A stretch of DNA of 64,000 nt from Firmicutes bacterium CAG:460. GTDB lineage: Bacteria; Bacillota_I; Bacilli_A; RF39; UBA660. Each line of letters starts with the position of its first letter. Positions within the stretch are counted from its first letter, which is position 1. The notes beneath the pieces were generated by a model, which was not told where the DNA came from, ran no database searches, and saw only the letters and a program-made list of their open reading frames with translations. The DNA lies in contig FR899762.1 in assembly GCA_000437355.1 (NCBI GenBank), forward strand, positions 62,001-126,000, in the 5' to 3' direction. The position numbers and the translations under genes were made by a program. Positions 53,121 through 60,844 of this stretch are shown one piece after another.

Positions 53121-53582
53121 CTACTCCTCACTTTGACATATTGCTATTATATACTTTTCATTACTTATTAACTTAATTTGTTTTTTTAATCTTGTTGTAT
53201 CCACATTTTGTAAGCCATATGATATACCTTGCCCTTTCATTTTCACAAAAGCTTCTTTCATAACCCAAATCCTAGTAAATTCATATTCTTTATTATTTGA
53301 ATTTATTATTTCTTGTTGTTCAAATTCATTATAATACTTTTTCATTACACTTTCTTTATATGTGTAATATTCGATATCTACACCGATTTCTTTATCACTG
53401 GTAACAAGGACGGTTGTGTTTTTATCGTGACTAATATTAAAATATATGTTACGATTCTTTAAATATGGTTTGTTATATTTATTGAATGTAAGCTCATAAT
53501 TAGTAATATTTAGTTCATTTTTTAAAACATCTTTTAACAAGTCTTTGGATGTAGTGTTTTCTTTTGTGAATAACTTATACAT
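53121..53582 (-). CDS. 4'-phosphopantetheinyl transferase
   Basis: A 153-residue Sfp-type enzyme that transfers phosphopantetheine from CoA to the carrier protein. Motifs: YFNISHDKNTTVLVTSDKEIGVDIEYY and RIWVMKEAFVKMKGQGI. The start lies eight bases inside the acyl carrier protein gene (overlap with 53575), a strong sign that ACP is its substrate. A short two-domain Sfp form, half the usual length. Confidence 0.92.
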   Translation of the reverse strand: MYKLFTKENTTSKDLLKDVLKNELNITNYELTFNKYNKPYLKNRNIYFNISHDKNTTVLVTSDKEIGVDIEYYTYKESVMKKYYNEFEQQEIINSNNKEYEFTRIWVMKEAFVKMKGQGISYGLQNVDTTRLKKQIKLISNEKYIIAICQSEE

Positions 53583-53799
53583 GGCTACTTAGGAAATTTA
53601 CAATATCTTCAACTGTTTGAATTTTTTTAATTTCTTTATCAGGAATTTCTAATTCATATTTGTTTTCGATTTCTGATACTAATGTTACTAAGTCTAATGA
53701 TTCTAAGTCTAAATCAGCGATTAAATTTGTATTTAAATTAATACTTTCTTCTGGTACTTCTGCAACACTAGCTATTATTTTTATTACTTCTTCTTTCAT
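53575..53799 (-). CDS. Acyl carrier protein
   Basis: A 74-residue ACP. The phosphopantetheine Ser34 sits in DLESLDLVTL (the usual DSLD with Asp replaced by Glu). It overlaps the acyl-AMP ligase and the phosphopantetheinyl transferase by 4 and 8 bases. It is distinct from the fatty-acid ACP in acidic surface and context and most likely serves this pathway. Confidence 0.93.
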   Translation of the reverse strand: MKEEVIKIIASVAEVPEESINLNTNLIADLDLESLDLVTLVSEIENKYELEIPDKEIKKIQTVEDIVNFLSSHV

Positions 53800-55373
53800 T
53801 TTTCTTCCTCCATAACTTTACTTCTTAATATTTTTCGATTATTATTTTTGGGAAATTCTTCTGTTCTTAATGTAACTGATGATATTTGGTGATTTTTAGG
53901 TACTTTACTATTGTATTTGTATATTAATCCATTAAAGTAACTTGTGTTACCAAAATATTCTTCCGTTGGATATATACTTGCTATAAGTTTATTATCTTTT
54001 TCATAAACTATTACTTCACAGACACCTTTGTCTTTAGAAATTTTTTCTTCAATTACTTCAGGAGATATGTTTTCACCATTACTTAATATTATTAAATTCT
54101 TTTTTCTACCAGTTATATAAAGAAAACCCTCTTCATCTAAATAACCAAAGTCACCGGTGTTAAAATAGCCTTTTTTCATAACTTCTTTAGTGGCTTGTTC
54201 ATCTTTGTAGTAACCAAGCATTACAATGTCACCTTTAACTAAAATTTCATTGTTTTCTATTTTTATGGTAGCCCCACGGACCACTTGACCAACTGAACCA
54301 TCTTTATAATACTCATTTCTATTTACTGCTAGAACTGGAGAACATTCTGTAATTCCGTAGCCATTTAATATTTCAATACCTATACTTCTAAACCATTTAA
54401 CATATTTTTTATCAAGGAACGCTCCTCCACAGATGATATATTTTAAGTTGCCTCCAAAGTTTTTGATTATTGATTTAAATAGGTAACTTCTTAAATCTAT
54501 TCCAACTTTTAGTAAGCTATTACTTAGTTTTATCATTGTTTTTAACATGTAATCTTTCTTTGTTAAACGAGCATTTTTCCATATTTGTTTGTAAAAGTTT
54601 TCTATAAATACTGGTACTACAAACATGGTATTTGGTGCTGATGATTTTAATTCATTTGTTAAATATTTTAAACTGTGATTTAAAAATACTGGTACACCAT
54701 AATAAAATGGTTTTAAGATGCTTGTAATAAGGCCAAAAGCATGATGAAATGGTAAACACGAAAATACTAATCCATCTGGTTTAAATAGTGAACTCGCGCC
54801 ATAAATATCACTCAAAATGTTTTTTTCACTTAACATGACACCTTTATTAGCTCCTGTTGTACCGGATGTAAAAAATATAACTCGGCATTCGTTTTTAGCT
54901 TTATTATCTTTAAAACTTAAATCCTTACTAGTTTTTATAATGTTTTCTATATCTTCAATAAAGTATGACTTATATTTCTTTTCTAATCCATCTATATCAC
55001 AATAGTCTTTAGAATAAAATAGAACTTTACTATCACTTTTCTTTAGTAATTCTTGAATTTTTTCTTTTGATAAATCTTTATCTATTAATACTGCTACATT
55101 TTTACTATTAATAATACTAAAAAATAATACTAGATAATTATAAGAATTTTCTCCGATTAATGCAATATGTTTGTTTTTGTAATTGTTACTTAAATAATTG
55201 CTCATTAAAGTTACATCATTATAAAAATCATTGTATGTTTTTTTTATTTCTTCTTTTTTGGCATTATTAAAAATAAAAGCTACTTCATCTTTTTTATTTC
55301 CTAAATTCAAAGTTAATAATTCTTTGAAATTATTTAATTTTTTATGTTCATAATATGCATATGGTTTATTCAT
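53796..55373 (-). CDS. Acyl-AMP ligase (AMP-binding enzyme)
   Basis: A 525-residue ANL-superfamily enzyme that activates a fatty or amino acid as the adenylate and loads it on the ACP. Motifs: FFTSGTTGANKGV (about 168-179), NGYGITECSPVLAVNR, TGDFGYLDEEGFLYITGRKKNLI, NGENISPEVIEEK. The fold ends in a C-terminal domain with SVTLRTEEFPKNNNRKILRSKV including the catalytic Lys. The ATG at 55373 follows GGTGGAG; a 17-codon longer frame lacks a site. First gene of the operon, similar in logic to dltA-dltC. Confidence 0.92.
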   Translation of the reverse strand: MNKPYAYYEHKKLNNFKELLTLNLGNKKDEVAFIFNNAKKEEIKKTYNDFYNDVTLMSNYLSNNYKNKHIALIGENSYNYLVLFFSIINSKNVAVLIDKDLSKEKIQELLKKSDSKVLFYSKDYCDIDGLEKKYKSYFIEDIENIIKTSKDLSFKDNKAKNECRVIFFTSGTTGANKGVMLSEKNILSDIYGASSLFKPDGLVFSCLPFHHAFGLITSILKPFYYGVPVFLNHSLKYLTNELKSSAPNTMFVVPVFIENFYKQIWKNARLTKKDYMLKTMIKLSNSLLKVGIDLRSYLFKSIIKNFGGNLKYIICGGAFLDKKYVKWFRSIGIEILNGYGITECSPVLAVNRNEYYKDGSVGQVVRGATIKIENNEILVKGDIVMLGYYKDEQATKEVMKKGYFNTGDFGYLDEEGFLYITGRKKNLIILSNGENISPEVIEEKISKDKGVCEVIVYEKDNKLIASIYPTEEYFGNTSYFNGLIYKYNSKVPKNHQISSVTLRTEEFPKNNNRKILRSKVMEEEK

Positions 55374-55462
55374 AACTCCACCCCATGTAATAAAATGCAA
55401 TGACACTATATATAATGATATCATGTTTTTGCTTGTTTGAAAACAAAATTTGTACTTTATTA

Positions 55463-55494
55463 ACCAAAAAAGTTAATTTGTATTGTTTATTAAC
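55463..55494 (-). terminator. Terminator of the DUF4186 gene
   Basis: GTTAAT and ATTAAC arms around the stop region with TTTTTTGG following on the minus strand. Confidence 0.65.
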
Positions 55495-55838
55495 TCTTTT
55501 TTTATCCATGTCATTAGTAAATTTAATATATATTCTTTTTCTTTGTTATTTAATTCTTTATTTTTAGGAATGTTGTGCCATTTATATAGACAAGTTCTAC
55601 AACAACAGGCACAAGCATGCATCGCTATAAATACTGGATGATTTTTCATGGGAGTTTGCTTGCCATCATTTAATGGATTTGCTGGGGCTAATTTTTGATT
55701 TATGAAATCTATAGCATGACTTTTTATTGTATCCATTCCTTTTTCTTTAATGTAATTTAGTTCCTTTTCTTTTAAATGAAAACTATTTCTAAATTTTGAT
55801 GTTTGCAATTTGTTAATTATTATTTCATAATTGTTCAT
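55473..55838 (-). CDS. DUF4186 protein
   Basis: A 121-residue protein matching DUF4186: KLAPANPLNDGKQTPMKNHPVFIAMHACACCCRTCLYKWHNIPKNKEL. Three adjacent Cys (CACCC) with another Cys and His suggest metal binding. Function unknown. It is monocistronic with a long structured leader (55839-55985) that includes its own terminator. Confidence 0.88.
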   Translation of the reverse strand: MNNYEIIINKLQTSKFRNSFHLKEKELNYIKEKGMDTIKSHAIDFINQKLAPANPLNDGKQTPMKNHPVFIAMHACACCCRTCLYKWHNIPKNKELNNKEKEYILNLLMTWIKKELINNTN

Positions 55839-55985
55839 GATAAAACCTCTTTATTAAAATTAAAAATTCCTATAAAAGGAATTTGAATTTAATTTTGTGC
55901 CCTTTTGGTGGAAGTATAACAACCACTAGGCATAAATTTATAGGTAGTAATAACTACTAACTAATATAATTATATCACAATTTTT
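55839..55985 (-). promoter_or_regulatory. Structured leader with terminator upstream of DUF4186
   Basis: From a TATAAT box near 55970 the leader of about 125 bases can fold into TAGTA/TACTA, GTGG/CCAC and a terminator-like AAATTCC/GGAATTT hairpin with a T run just before an AAAGAGG site. The layout is that of a riboswitch-like attenuator, but I do not recognise the class. Confidence 0.45.
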
Positions 55986-56078
55986 ATTTTTTTAATAATA
56001 AAGTTGCCAATTCCTTTAATCAAAATTTTTAATTTACGCAAAAATATGGTATAATAATTAATAACAAGGAGGTTATTT

Positions 56079-56315
56079 ATGAATGACGACATTAAACGCC
56101 TTAAAGAATTAAAAGATCGACATCATTATTTTGGTGATTTAACCCCTAATGAAGAAGAAGAAATGCACCAATTGGATTCATTACTATCTAGTAATTTGGA
56201 ATTATTAGAACAAAGAGCCATTGATGATAGATTTCCTGGTATTGATGAAAAAATATGGGAATTAAGAAGTGTTTTAAAAATAGACTGTGAAAATCAAATG
56301 TTTAAAAGAAGATAA
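56079..56315 (+). CDS. Small acidic helical protein
   Basis: A 78-residue protein rich in Glu, Leu and Asp; MNDDIKRLKELKDRHHYFGDLTPNEEEEMHQLD forms amphipathic helices. AAGGAGG precedes the ATG and a TGGTATAAT extended -10 box lies upstream. Function unknown. It lies at the left side of the mobilizable element and may be resident or part of it. Confidence 0.75.
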   Translation: MNDDIKRLKELKDRHHYFGDLTPNEEEEMHQLDSLLSSNLELLEQRAIDDRFPGIDEKIWELRSVLKIDCENQMFKRR

Positions 56316-56414
56316 ATAATATTAATTATTAACCAAAATGTGTTATTTATATGCTATAATTATATTAACTCAGATCAATTTATAACAAGAAAAATTCAAG
56401 AGAGAGAAAGAGTA

Positions 56415-56507
56415 ATGGCTCAAATGGCAAAATTACAAGAACAACTTCGTTCAATTGATGCTGATATAGAAAATGCAAAAGGAAATAATCGTAGCCCAAG
56501 ACGATAA
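56415..56507 (+). CDS. Small ORF or remnant left of the element
   Basis: The ORF reads MAQMAKLQEQLRSIDADIEN and ends NNRSPRR, 30 residues; the frame is open upstream for 24 more codons without an ATG (SDQFITRKIQERERV). It may be the end of a longer coiled-coil protein cut off by insertion of the neighbouring element. An AGAGAG site precedes the ATG. Confidence 0.45.
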   Translation: MAQMAKLQEQLRSIDADIENAKGNNRSPRR

Positions 56508-56528
56508 TTTGTTTTTTGAATATGTTTA

Positions 56529-56574
56529 AAAAGTTCTAATAATTGTTATTTCATTAGAACTTTTCTTTATTTTC
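56529..56574 (+). terminator. Terminator
   Basis: AAAAGTTCTAAT and ATTAGAACTTTT arms (56529-56564) followed by TCTTTATTTT. Confidence 0.8.
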
Positions 56575-56598
56575 ATTACGAAGTTTTGAAAATAAAAA

Positions 56599-56710
56599 CA
56601 TAATTTTGCTTGGCTTTATATGCCTTGCTAAAATTATGATTAAAAGGGATTAAAAAGGGAATTTCCCTTTTTCACACCGTTATTGGCTTTGCCAATAGCG
56701 TAGTGTGTTA
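56599..56710 (+). other. Origin of transfer of MobV type, with hairpin cluster
   Basis: The core is CACACC, then GTTATTGGC/GCCAATAGC as arms around TTT (56679-56699), then GTAGTGTG and TTACC. TAGTGTG followed by TTA at 56701-56710 is the nick sequence known for pMV158-type MobV relaxases, with the nick expected between 56707 and 56708. The order CACAC, stem-loop, AGTGTG|TTA is the same as in pMV158. To the left are further hairpins: CATAATTTT/AAAATTATG (56599-56638) and AAAAAGGGAA/TTTCCCTTTTT (56652-56672). It lies just after the mob stop codon. Confidence 0.8.
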
Positions 56711-56755
56711 CCATTTCGACAAAATGGTCTTTTTTCACGAGCTGTTGCTCGTTTT
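56710..56755. terminator. Two terminator hairpins beside the oriT
   Basis: ACCATTT/AAATGGT with TCTTTTTT and ACGAGC/GCTCGT with TTTTTT, both on the plus strand; the second also lies right after the mob stop on the minus strand. Confidence 0.65.
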
Positions 56756-58000
56756 TTAAATATCAAAATCTCGATCATCATATTCATAATTTATTTTGTA
56801 TAAATAATCGTTTATTTCTTCTTCTCTTGTAGTATTATCTGCTATGTCGTGTAAATCTTCATTATCGTAAAGATTATTTTTGTGATACTCTTTTATTTCA
56901 TCAACAACATCATCTTTATCATTTTCAGTTCCTATTTTTAATAATCGTTTAAAGAATTTTTTTAGTGCTTGTAAGATAGTTTTAAGTAAGTTAAATAAAT
57001 TATTGTAATTTTGTTGTAATTTTTCATTTTGTTTTTCTAATAATTTAACTTCAACCTTAATATTATCTATTTCTTGTTCTATATCTTTATATGTTTGTGT
57101 GTAGTCTGTTAGTTCTTTAAATAATGCTTGACTTCTAGGCATATCTTTAATAACTCTTTTTGATGTATGCATAAAGTTATTTAGTGTATCGTATGTATCT
57201 TTATCAATTTTAACCTCTTTGCCACTTATTGTTGGTTTGGCAGTTTTTAATTTTTCTTCTAGTAGTTCATAATCTCTAGTCATAAGGTAATTTTGTTTTT
57301 CCATACGAGTATCTAACTTTTTTGTAATTTTCTTAAATTCTTTTATTGAAATGTGCTCGTTATTGCTGTTTTTAATGCCTCTTTTAAGGTCAAAACCTTT
57401 GTCTACTAGTCTTTGATGGTATTTGTCTTGAAGTTCGCTTAAATGGGCGTTAGATTTGATATATTCTTTTTTAGAAATAGTATATTTTTCAGTATTAGTT
57501 CTTTTATCAAACTTTCTAATTAAGGGAACAACTACACAATGAATATGTGGTGTTTTTTCATCTAGGTGTAGTGTAGCATGTAATATTTGTTCTTTTGTAT
57601 AACCTAAATCTTCATAAACAAATTCCATACAAATATCAGCCCATTTTTTAATTTGTTTCTTATTCATATCTTTAAAGAAATCACTATCACTAGTAAATAG
57701 TAATTCATCTGCGACTACATTATTTGCGTCATCTACCATTTGTTTAAATGTTTTCTTTCTATCATCTCTCATTGTTTCCATTCGTTTATCGTGTTCTTTT
57801 TTATACTCTTTTGTTAGATTATAAAAACCTTTAATGTATTTCTCTGAAAGTGGGACTAGTTCAATATTATTTTTAGTTTTTGTAATATCTATATCGGGGT
57901 TAGATTTATATGCTTTTTTCTCTCATTTGTTGTGCGATCCGATTTGTGCTAAATCTGCTATTTTATATATTGGCTCGACTCTAAATATCGCATAACTCAT
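56756..58000 (-). pseudogene. mob: MobV-family relaxase interrupted by an in-frame TGA
   Basis: From an ATG at 58000 the frame reads MSYAIFRVEPIYKIADLAQI then GSHNK, a TGA at 57923-57925, and continues in the same frame with EKKAYKSNPDIDITKTKNN. The TGA stands where MobV proteins have Arg in the conserved HNxRE motif. Downstream the metal site LHLDEKTPHIHCVVVPL is intact, and a coiled coil follows (about residues 240-330) ending in FDI. One base change (CGA or AGA to TGA) explains it. The intact part from an ATG at 57781 is 341 residues. It overlaps the recombinase end by 20 bases. TGA also serves as a true stop elsewhere in the window. Confidence 0.85.
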
Positions 58001-59846
58001 TATCACACATCTCCTTAAACTTTTCAAAGAAACCTTTATAAAGTTGCTCGCCATTTATATTTTTAATATCGCTTAAATCAATAGTTATAATTCCAAATTT
58101 TAATTTATCATCTTTGTATTTCTTTTTATCGTTAATAGCAATAATTCTAATTATTTTTTCAATATCTACATTTGAAGTAAAACTTATATCGCTTAAATCA
58201 TCATTTGGATAAACAAAATAATAATTTAATTTGTAATCACTTCCTAATGTTTCTACTAGTTTATTAAAATAATTTTGTGCTTGTTCTGTTGTTTTTAATT
58301 CTTTATTCATAGATAGTGAATAACCATAGTTATCTTCAAATAGAAACCAATTTAAAGGTAGTCCATAATCTTGATTATAGTTAATCATATCAAGTAAGAA
58401 ACTAGTTCTAAAATGTGTTTCTTTAACTATTGTTTTATCTTCTTTTCTTTCTACTACTAAATTATCAATGTAAGTAGATATTATTCTTTGTTTTTCTTCT
58501 CTCGGCTTATTTAACCAACCATAGATATTAGCAAAAAACTTCTCTGGTTTAACAAATGTATCAATGTTATATTTATCTTGTAAGATAAGTAAATCATCAA
58601 CAGTAAAACTTAAATTTTCATATTGTCTTTGTTCTTGATATTTCTTTTCTAAATCGTTCTTTTGAAATTCAATGTGTTTAATCTCTTTATCAAAATCTTC
58701 AAGTTTCAATACACCTTTAATATATGCTGTTTTAATTCTATCTAATTGTTTATCTAAATCTTTGATTTGTTTGTCATAGTCTATTTGTTTATTATCAAAT
58801 TTAGATTTAATAAATGGTGTGTAGTAATCATTTATAAGTTCATCAGTTTTAGTAAGTTCAATAACTGCTGCTAACATATTTTCTTCTATTTCTTGCTCTT
58901 TAAAGTTAGTTTTACAATGTTCGCATTTATAGTAATAATATTTATTTCCATTCTTTTTAGTCGTAGCACTTCCACCTAGAAATCTACCACATTTAGAACA
59001 TATTAGTTTATTTGTGAATAAGTAAGTTGCTGTTCTTTCATAGTGTCTAGCATTTCTTAATTTTTGACTTTGGCAATTATCCCATTTTTCTTTTGATACT
59101 ATTGGCTCAACAACATTTTCATAATATGTAGGTTGTTTTGTTCTTTTACCATTTACAAAATCGCCCTTATAAAGTTCGTTTGATAATATCTTTTGAATAG
59201 TAGAGTCATACCAATTTGTTTTTCCTAAAACTTTTTCTTTGTTAAATATATTAGCAATAGTTTGATGAGATTTACCCTCTAAATATAAATCGAATACTCT
59301 AACAATAACATCTTTTGTTAAAGGGTCAGGCACTAACTTTTTATTATCTCTTGTAAAACCTAATGGAGCACGATTTGGAATGTGTCCTGACTTAATAGCA
59401 CCTACCATACCAAACTTTGTTCTTTCGCTACATTTTTCAATTTCATTTTGAGAAACACTAGTCATTATTCTCATAACCATTCTACCATTTGAAGTAGTTG
59501 TATTAGATTCATCAGCCATACAATCAATATCACATTCATAATCATTAACAAACTTCATAAGTTTTTCAATATCATAAACTGAACGAGTTAATCTATCTAA
59601 CTTAAAAGCAACAATAACATTTATTTTCTTATCTTTAACATCTTGCATCATTTCTTGATATGCTGGTCTTTTATCATTTTTAGCACTTATACCTGCATCT
59701 TCATATATTTTATAAACTTCATAACCTTTAAATTTACAAAACTCTTTTAATTTTTCTTCTTGTTCGGGTAAACTAAAACCCTCACGTTTTTGGTCGAGTG
59801 TAGAAACTCTTTTATAAATACCTGCGATTTTCTTTTCTTCATTCAT
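57981..59846 (-). CDS. Large serine recombinase
   Basis: A 621-residue site-specific recombinase: catalytic Ser15 in YKRVSTLDQ, ARG residues in AFKLDRLTRSVYD, recombinase domain (about 160-270), zinc ribbon with CSKCGRFLGGS and CEHCK, coiled coil (about 365-410) and a long C-terminal part. It integrates and excises the element. The ATG at 59846 has AGG 11 bases before it; a TTG at 59873 would lie in the upstream attenuator. The overlapping mob gene follows. Confidence 0.93.
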   Translation of the reverse strand: MNEEKKIAGIYKRVSTLDQKREGFSLPEQEEKLKEFCKFKGYEVYKIYEDAGISAKNDKRPAYQEMMQDVKDKKINVIVAFKLDRLTRSVYDIEKLMKFVNDYECDIDCMADESNTTTSNGRMVMRIMTSVSQNEIEKCSERTKFGMVGAIKSGHIPNRAPLGFTRDNKKLVPDPLTKDVIVRVFDLYLEGKSHQTIANIFNKEKVLGKTNWYDSTIQKILSNELYKGDFVNGKRTKQPTYYENVVEPIVSKEKWDNCQSQKLRNARHYERTATYLFTNKLICSKCGRFLGGSATTKKNGNKYYYYKCEHCKTNFKEQEIEENMLAAVIELTKTDELINDYYTPFIKSKFDNKQIDYDKQIKDLDKQLDRIKTAYIKGVLKLEDFDKEIKHIEFQKNDLEKKYQEQRQYENLSFTVDDLLILQDKYNIDTFVKPEKFFANIYGWLNKPREEKQRIISTYIDNLVVERKEDKTIVKETHFRTSFLLDMINYNQDYGLPLNWFLFEDNYGYSLSMNKELKTTEQAQNYFNKLVETLGSDYKLNYYFVYPNDDLSDISFTSNVDIEKIIRIIAINDKKKYKDDKLKFGIITIDLSDIKNINGEQLYKGFFEKFKEMCDNELCDI

Positions 59847-59871
59847 ACTTTTATCAACCTCACTTTCTATC

Positions 59872-59923
59872 AAAAAAGAGGGGTCAAAAATACTAGGTGG
59901 GACTAATACCTTTGACTCCTCTT
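59872..59923 (-). terminator. Attenuator hairpin in the recombinase leader
   Basis: AAGAGG-A-GTCAAA and TTTGAC-CC-CCTCTT arms with TTTTTT before the recombinase start. The stop codon of the leader peptide lies inside it, so a ribosome stalled or finishing there would open the 5' arm. Confidence 0.8.
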
Positions 59924-59971
59924 AAATAAATAAGTATAAATTTTAAATATGTTATATGTGCTTTTAATCAT
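59903..59971 (-). CDS. Leader peptide of the recombinase transcript
   Basis: The 22-codon ORF begins MIKSTYNIFKIY and ends FKRSQRY. GAGAGGTACTTCT precedes the ATG at 59971. Its last codons form the 5' arm of the attenuator. The arrangement is that of leaders controlled by ribosome movement, as found ahead of tet(M)- or erm-type genes, but here it drives a recombinase and mob gene. Confidence 0.65.
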   Translation of the reverse strand: MIKSTYNIFKIYTYLFKRSQRY

Positions 59972-60028
59972 AGAAGTACCTCTCTTTCCCCTTTAAAAAG
60001 CGATACTGCTTGCTTTTATTAGTTCTAT

Positions 60029-60057
60029 ACTATATACATTTATTCTTGATTTGTCAA
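60029..60057 (-). promoter_or_regulatory. Promoter of the recombinase transcript
   Basis: On the minus strand TTGACA (60052-60057), 17-base spacer, TATAGT (60029-60034). It lies five bases after the stop of the gene at 60062-60331. A hairpin AAAAGC/GCTTTT follows near the transcript start. Confidence 0.85.
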
Positions 60058-60061
60058 GGTT

Positions 60062-60331
60062 TTAGTGGGTTTTAATATATTCTTCAAAATCTTTAAACTT
60101 AATTTTCTCTTTATAACCATTTATAAAAATATCATCACATTCATCAAATATTAAATAATCAATACCTTTAATTTTTACTATATGAGGTTTAACCATAGCA
60201 ATATTTGTGTTTTTAATACTTTTAATATTTCCATTTGCGATAGTGTAGTCAACATAAGCAAACCTACAAATCATTTCTACCTTTCTTTTTAATTCTTCAC
60301 TTATTACAAGTTCTTTAGTTTCTATTGTCAT
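60062..60331 (-). CDS. Small protein of unknown function at the element end
   Basis: An 89-residue acidic protein, MTIETKELVISEELKRKVEMICRFAYVDYTIANGNIKSIKN then IFINGYKEKIKFKDFEEYIKTH. No membrane segment; no family recognised. GAAAGG lies before the ATG. It is between tmRNA and the recombinase leader and probably belongs to the element. Confidence 0.7.
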   Translation of the reverse strand: MTIETKELVISEELKRKVEMICRFAYVDYTIANGNIKSIKNTNIAMVKPHIVKIKGIDYLIFDECDDIFINGYKEKIKFKDFEEYIKTH

Positions 60332-60360
60332 AACTCATCACTTTTCCTTTCTTAAATAAC

Positions 60361-60383
60361 AAAAAAACTAACATTTCTGTTAG
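60361..60383 (-). terminator. Terminator of tmRNA
   Basis: CTAACA and TGTTAG arms around four bases, followed on the minus strand by TTTTTTTG. It is intact. Confidence 0.85.
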
Positions 60384-60430
60384 TAATTTATTACTCTCGA
60401 ATTTATAAAAGTTCGAGTTTCCTATCAATC

Positions 60431-60785
60431 TGGTGGAGAAGAGGAGAATTGAACTCCTGTCCAATATACCCTATATCACAACGTCTACAAGTTTAGGTAG
60501 ATTTAAATGTCCTAACTAAAATGGCTCTACACTAACCTATTAATTAGTAAGTTTAGTGAAATTCGATATACTAACCTAAGCAATTAATATATTATATCTT
60601 ATATTTATTAACCCCTAGTTCAACCTATAAGAGAAATTGAATAGAAGTGCTCCCTTACCTTCTATTAGGCAAAAGCAGGAGCGAAACTATAATTAGCTTC
60701 GTCATTTAATTTTAATTTTGCACTTAAGGTATGCCGACCACTTGCAGTCATGCCTAGTAATACATGTCGAAACCAGTACTTCCCC
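60431..60785 (-). ncRNA. ssrA: Transfer-messenger RNA
   Basis: A 355-base tmRNA that rescues stalled ribosomes. The 5' end GGGGAAG pairs with CTTCTCC at the 3' end, which includes the T-arm GGAGTTCAATTCTCC and an encoded ACCA. The resume codon is GCA at 60721-60719, and the tag is AKLKLNDEANYSFAPAFA followed by TAA at 60665 (with the resume Ala first). The tag end AFA differs from the usual LAA. Two or more pseudoknots can be drawn. Promoter TAGACA, 17 bases, TATAAT at 60797-60825. Confidence 0.97.
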
Positions 60786-60796
60786 ATGTAATATAC

Positions 60797-60825
60797 ATTA
60801 TAGCAAATATTTATTCGTTTGTCTA
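60797..60825 (-). promoter_or_regulatory. Promoter of tmRNA
   Basis: TAGACA (60820-60825), 17-base spacer, TATAAT (60797-60802), about 12 bases before the 5' end. Confidence 0.85.
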
Positions 60826-60844
60826 TAATTTTTAGCAACATTTT

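Noticed and set aside
57923..57925. TGA as a sense codon (code 4 or 25) for this organism
   Set aside because: Several good genes end at TGA (hsdS, both GT8 genes) with proper overlap to the next start, and their products have normal lengths.
59903..59971. A tetracycline or macrolide resistance gene after the leader
   Set aside because: The gene that follows is the recombinase; no resistance gene is in the window.
60431..60460. ssrA 3' end as the attachment site of the element
   Set aside because: I found no second copy of the ssrA end at the other side of the element and the recombinase is of serine type.
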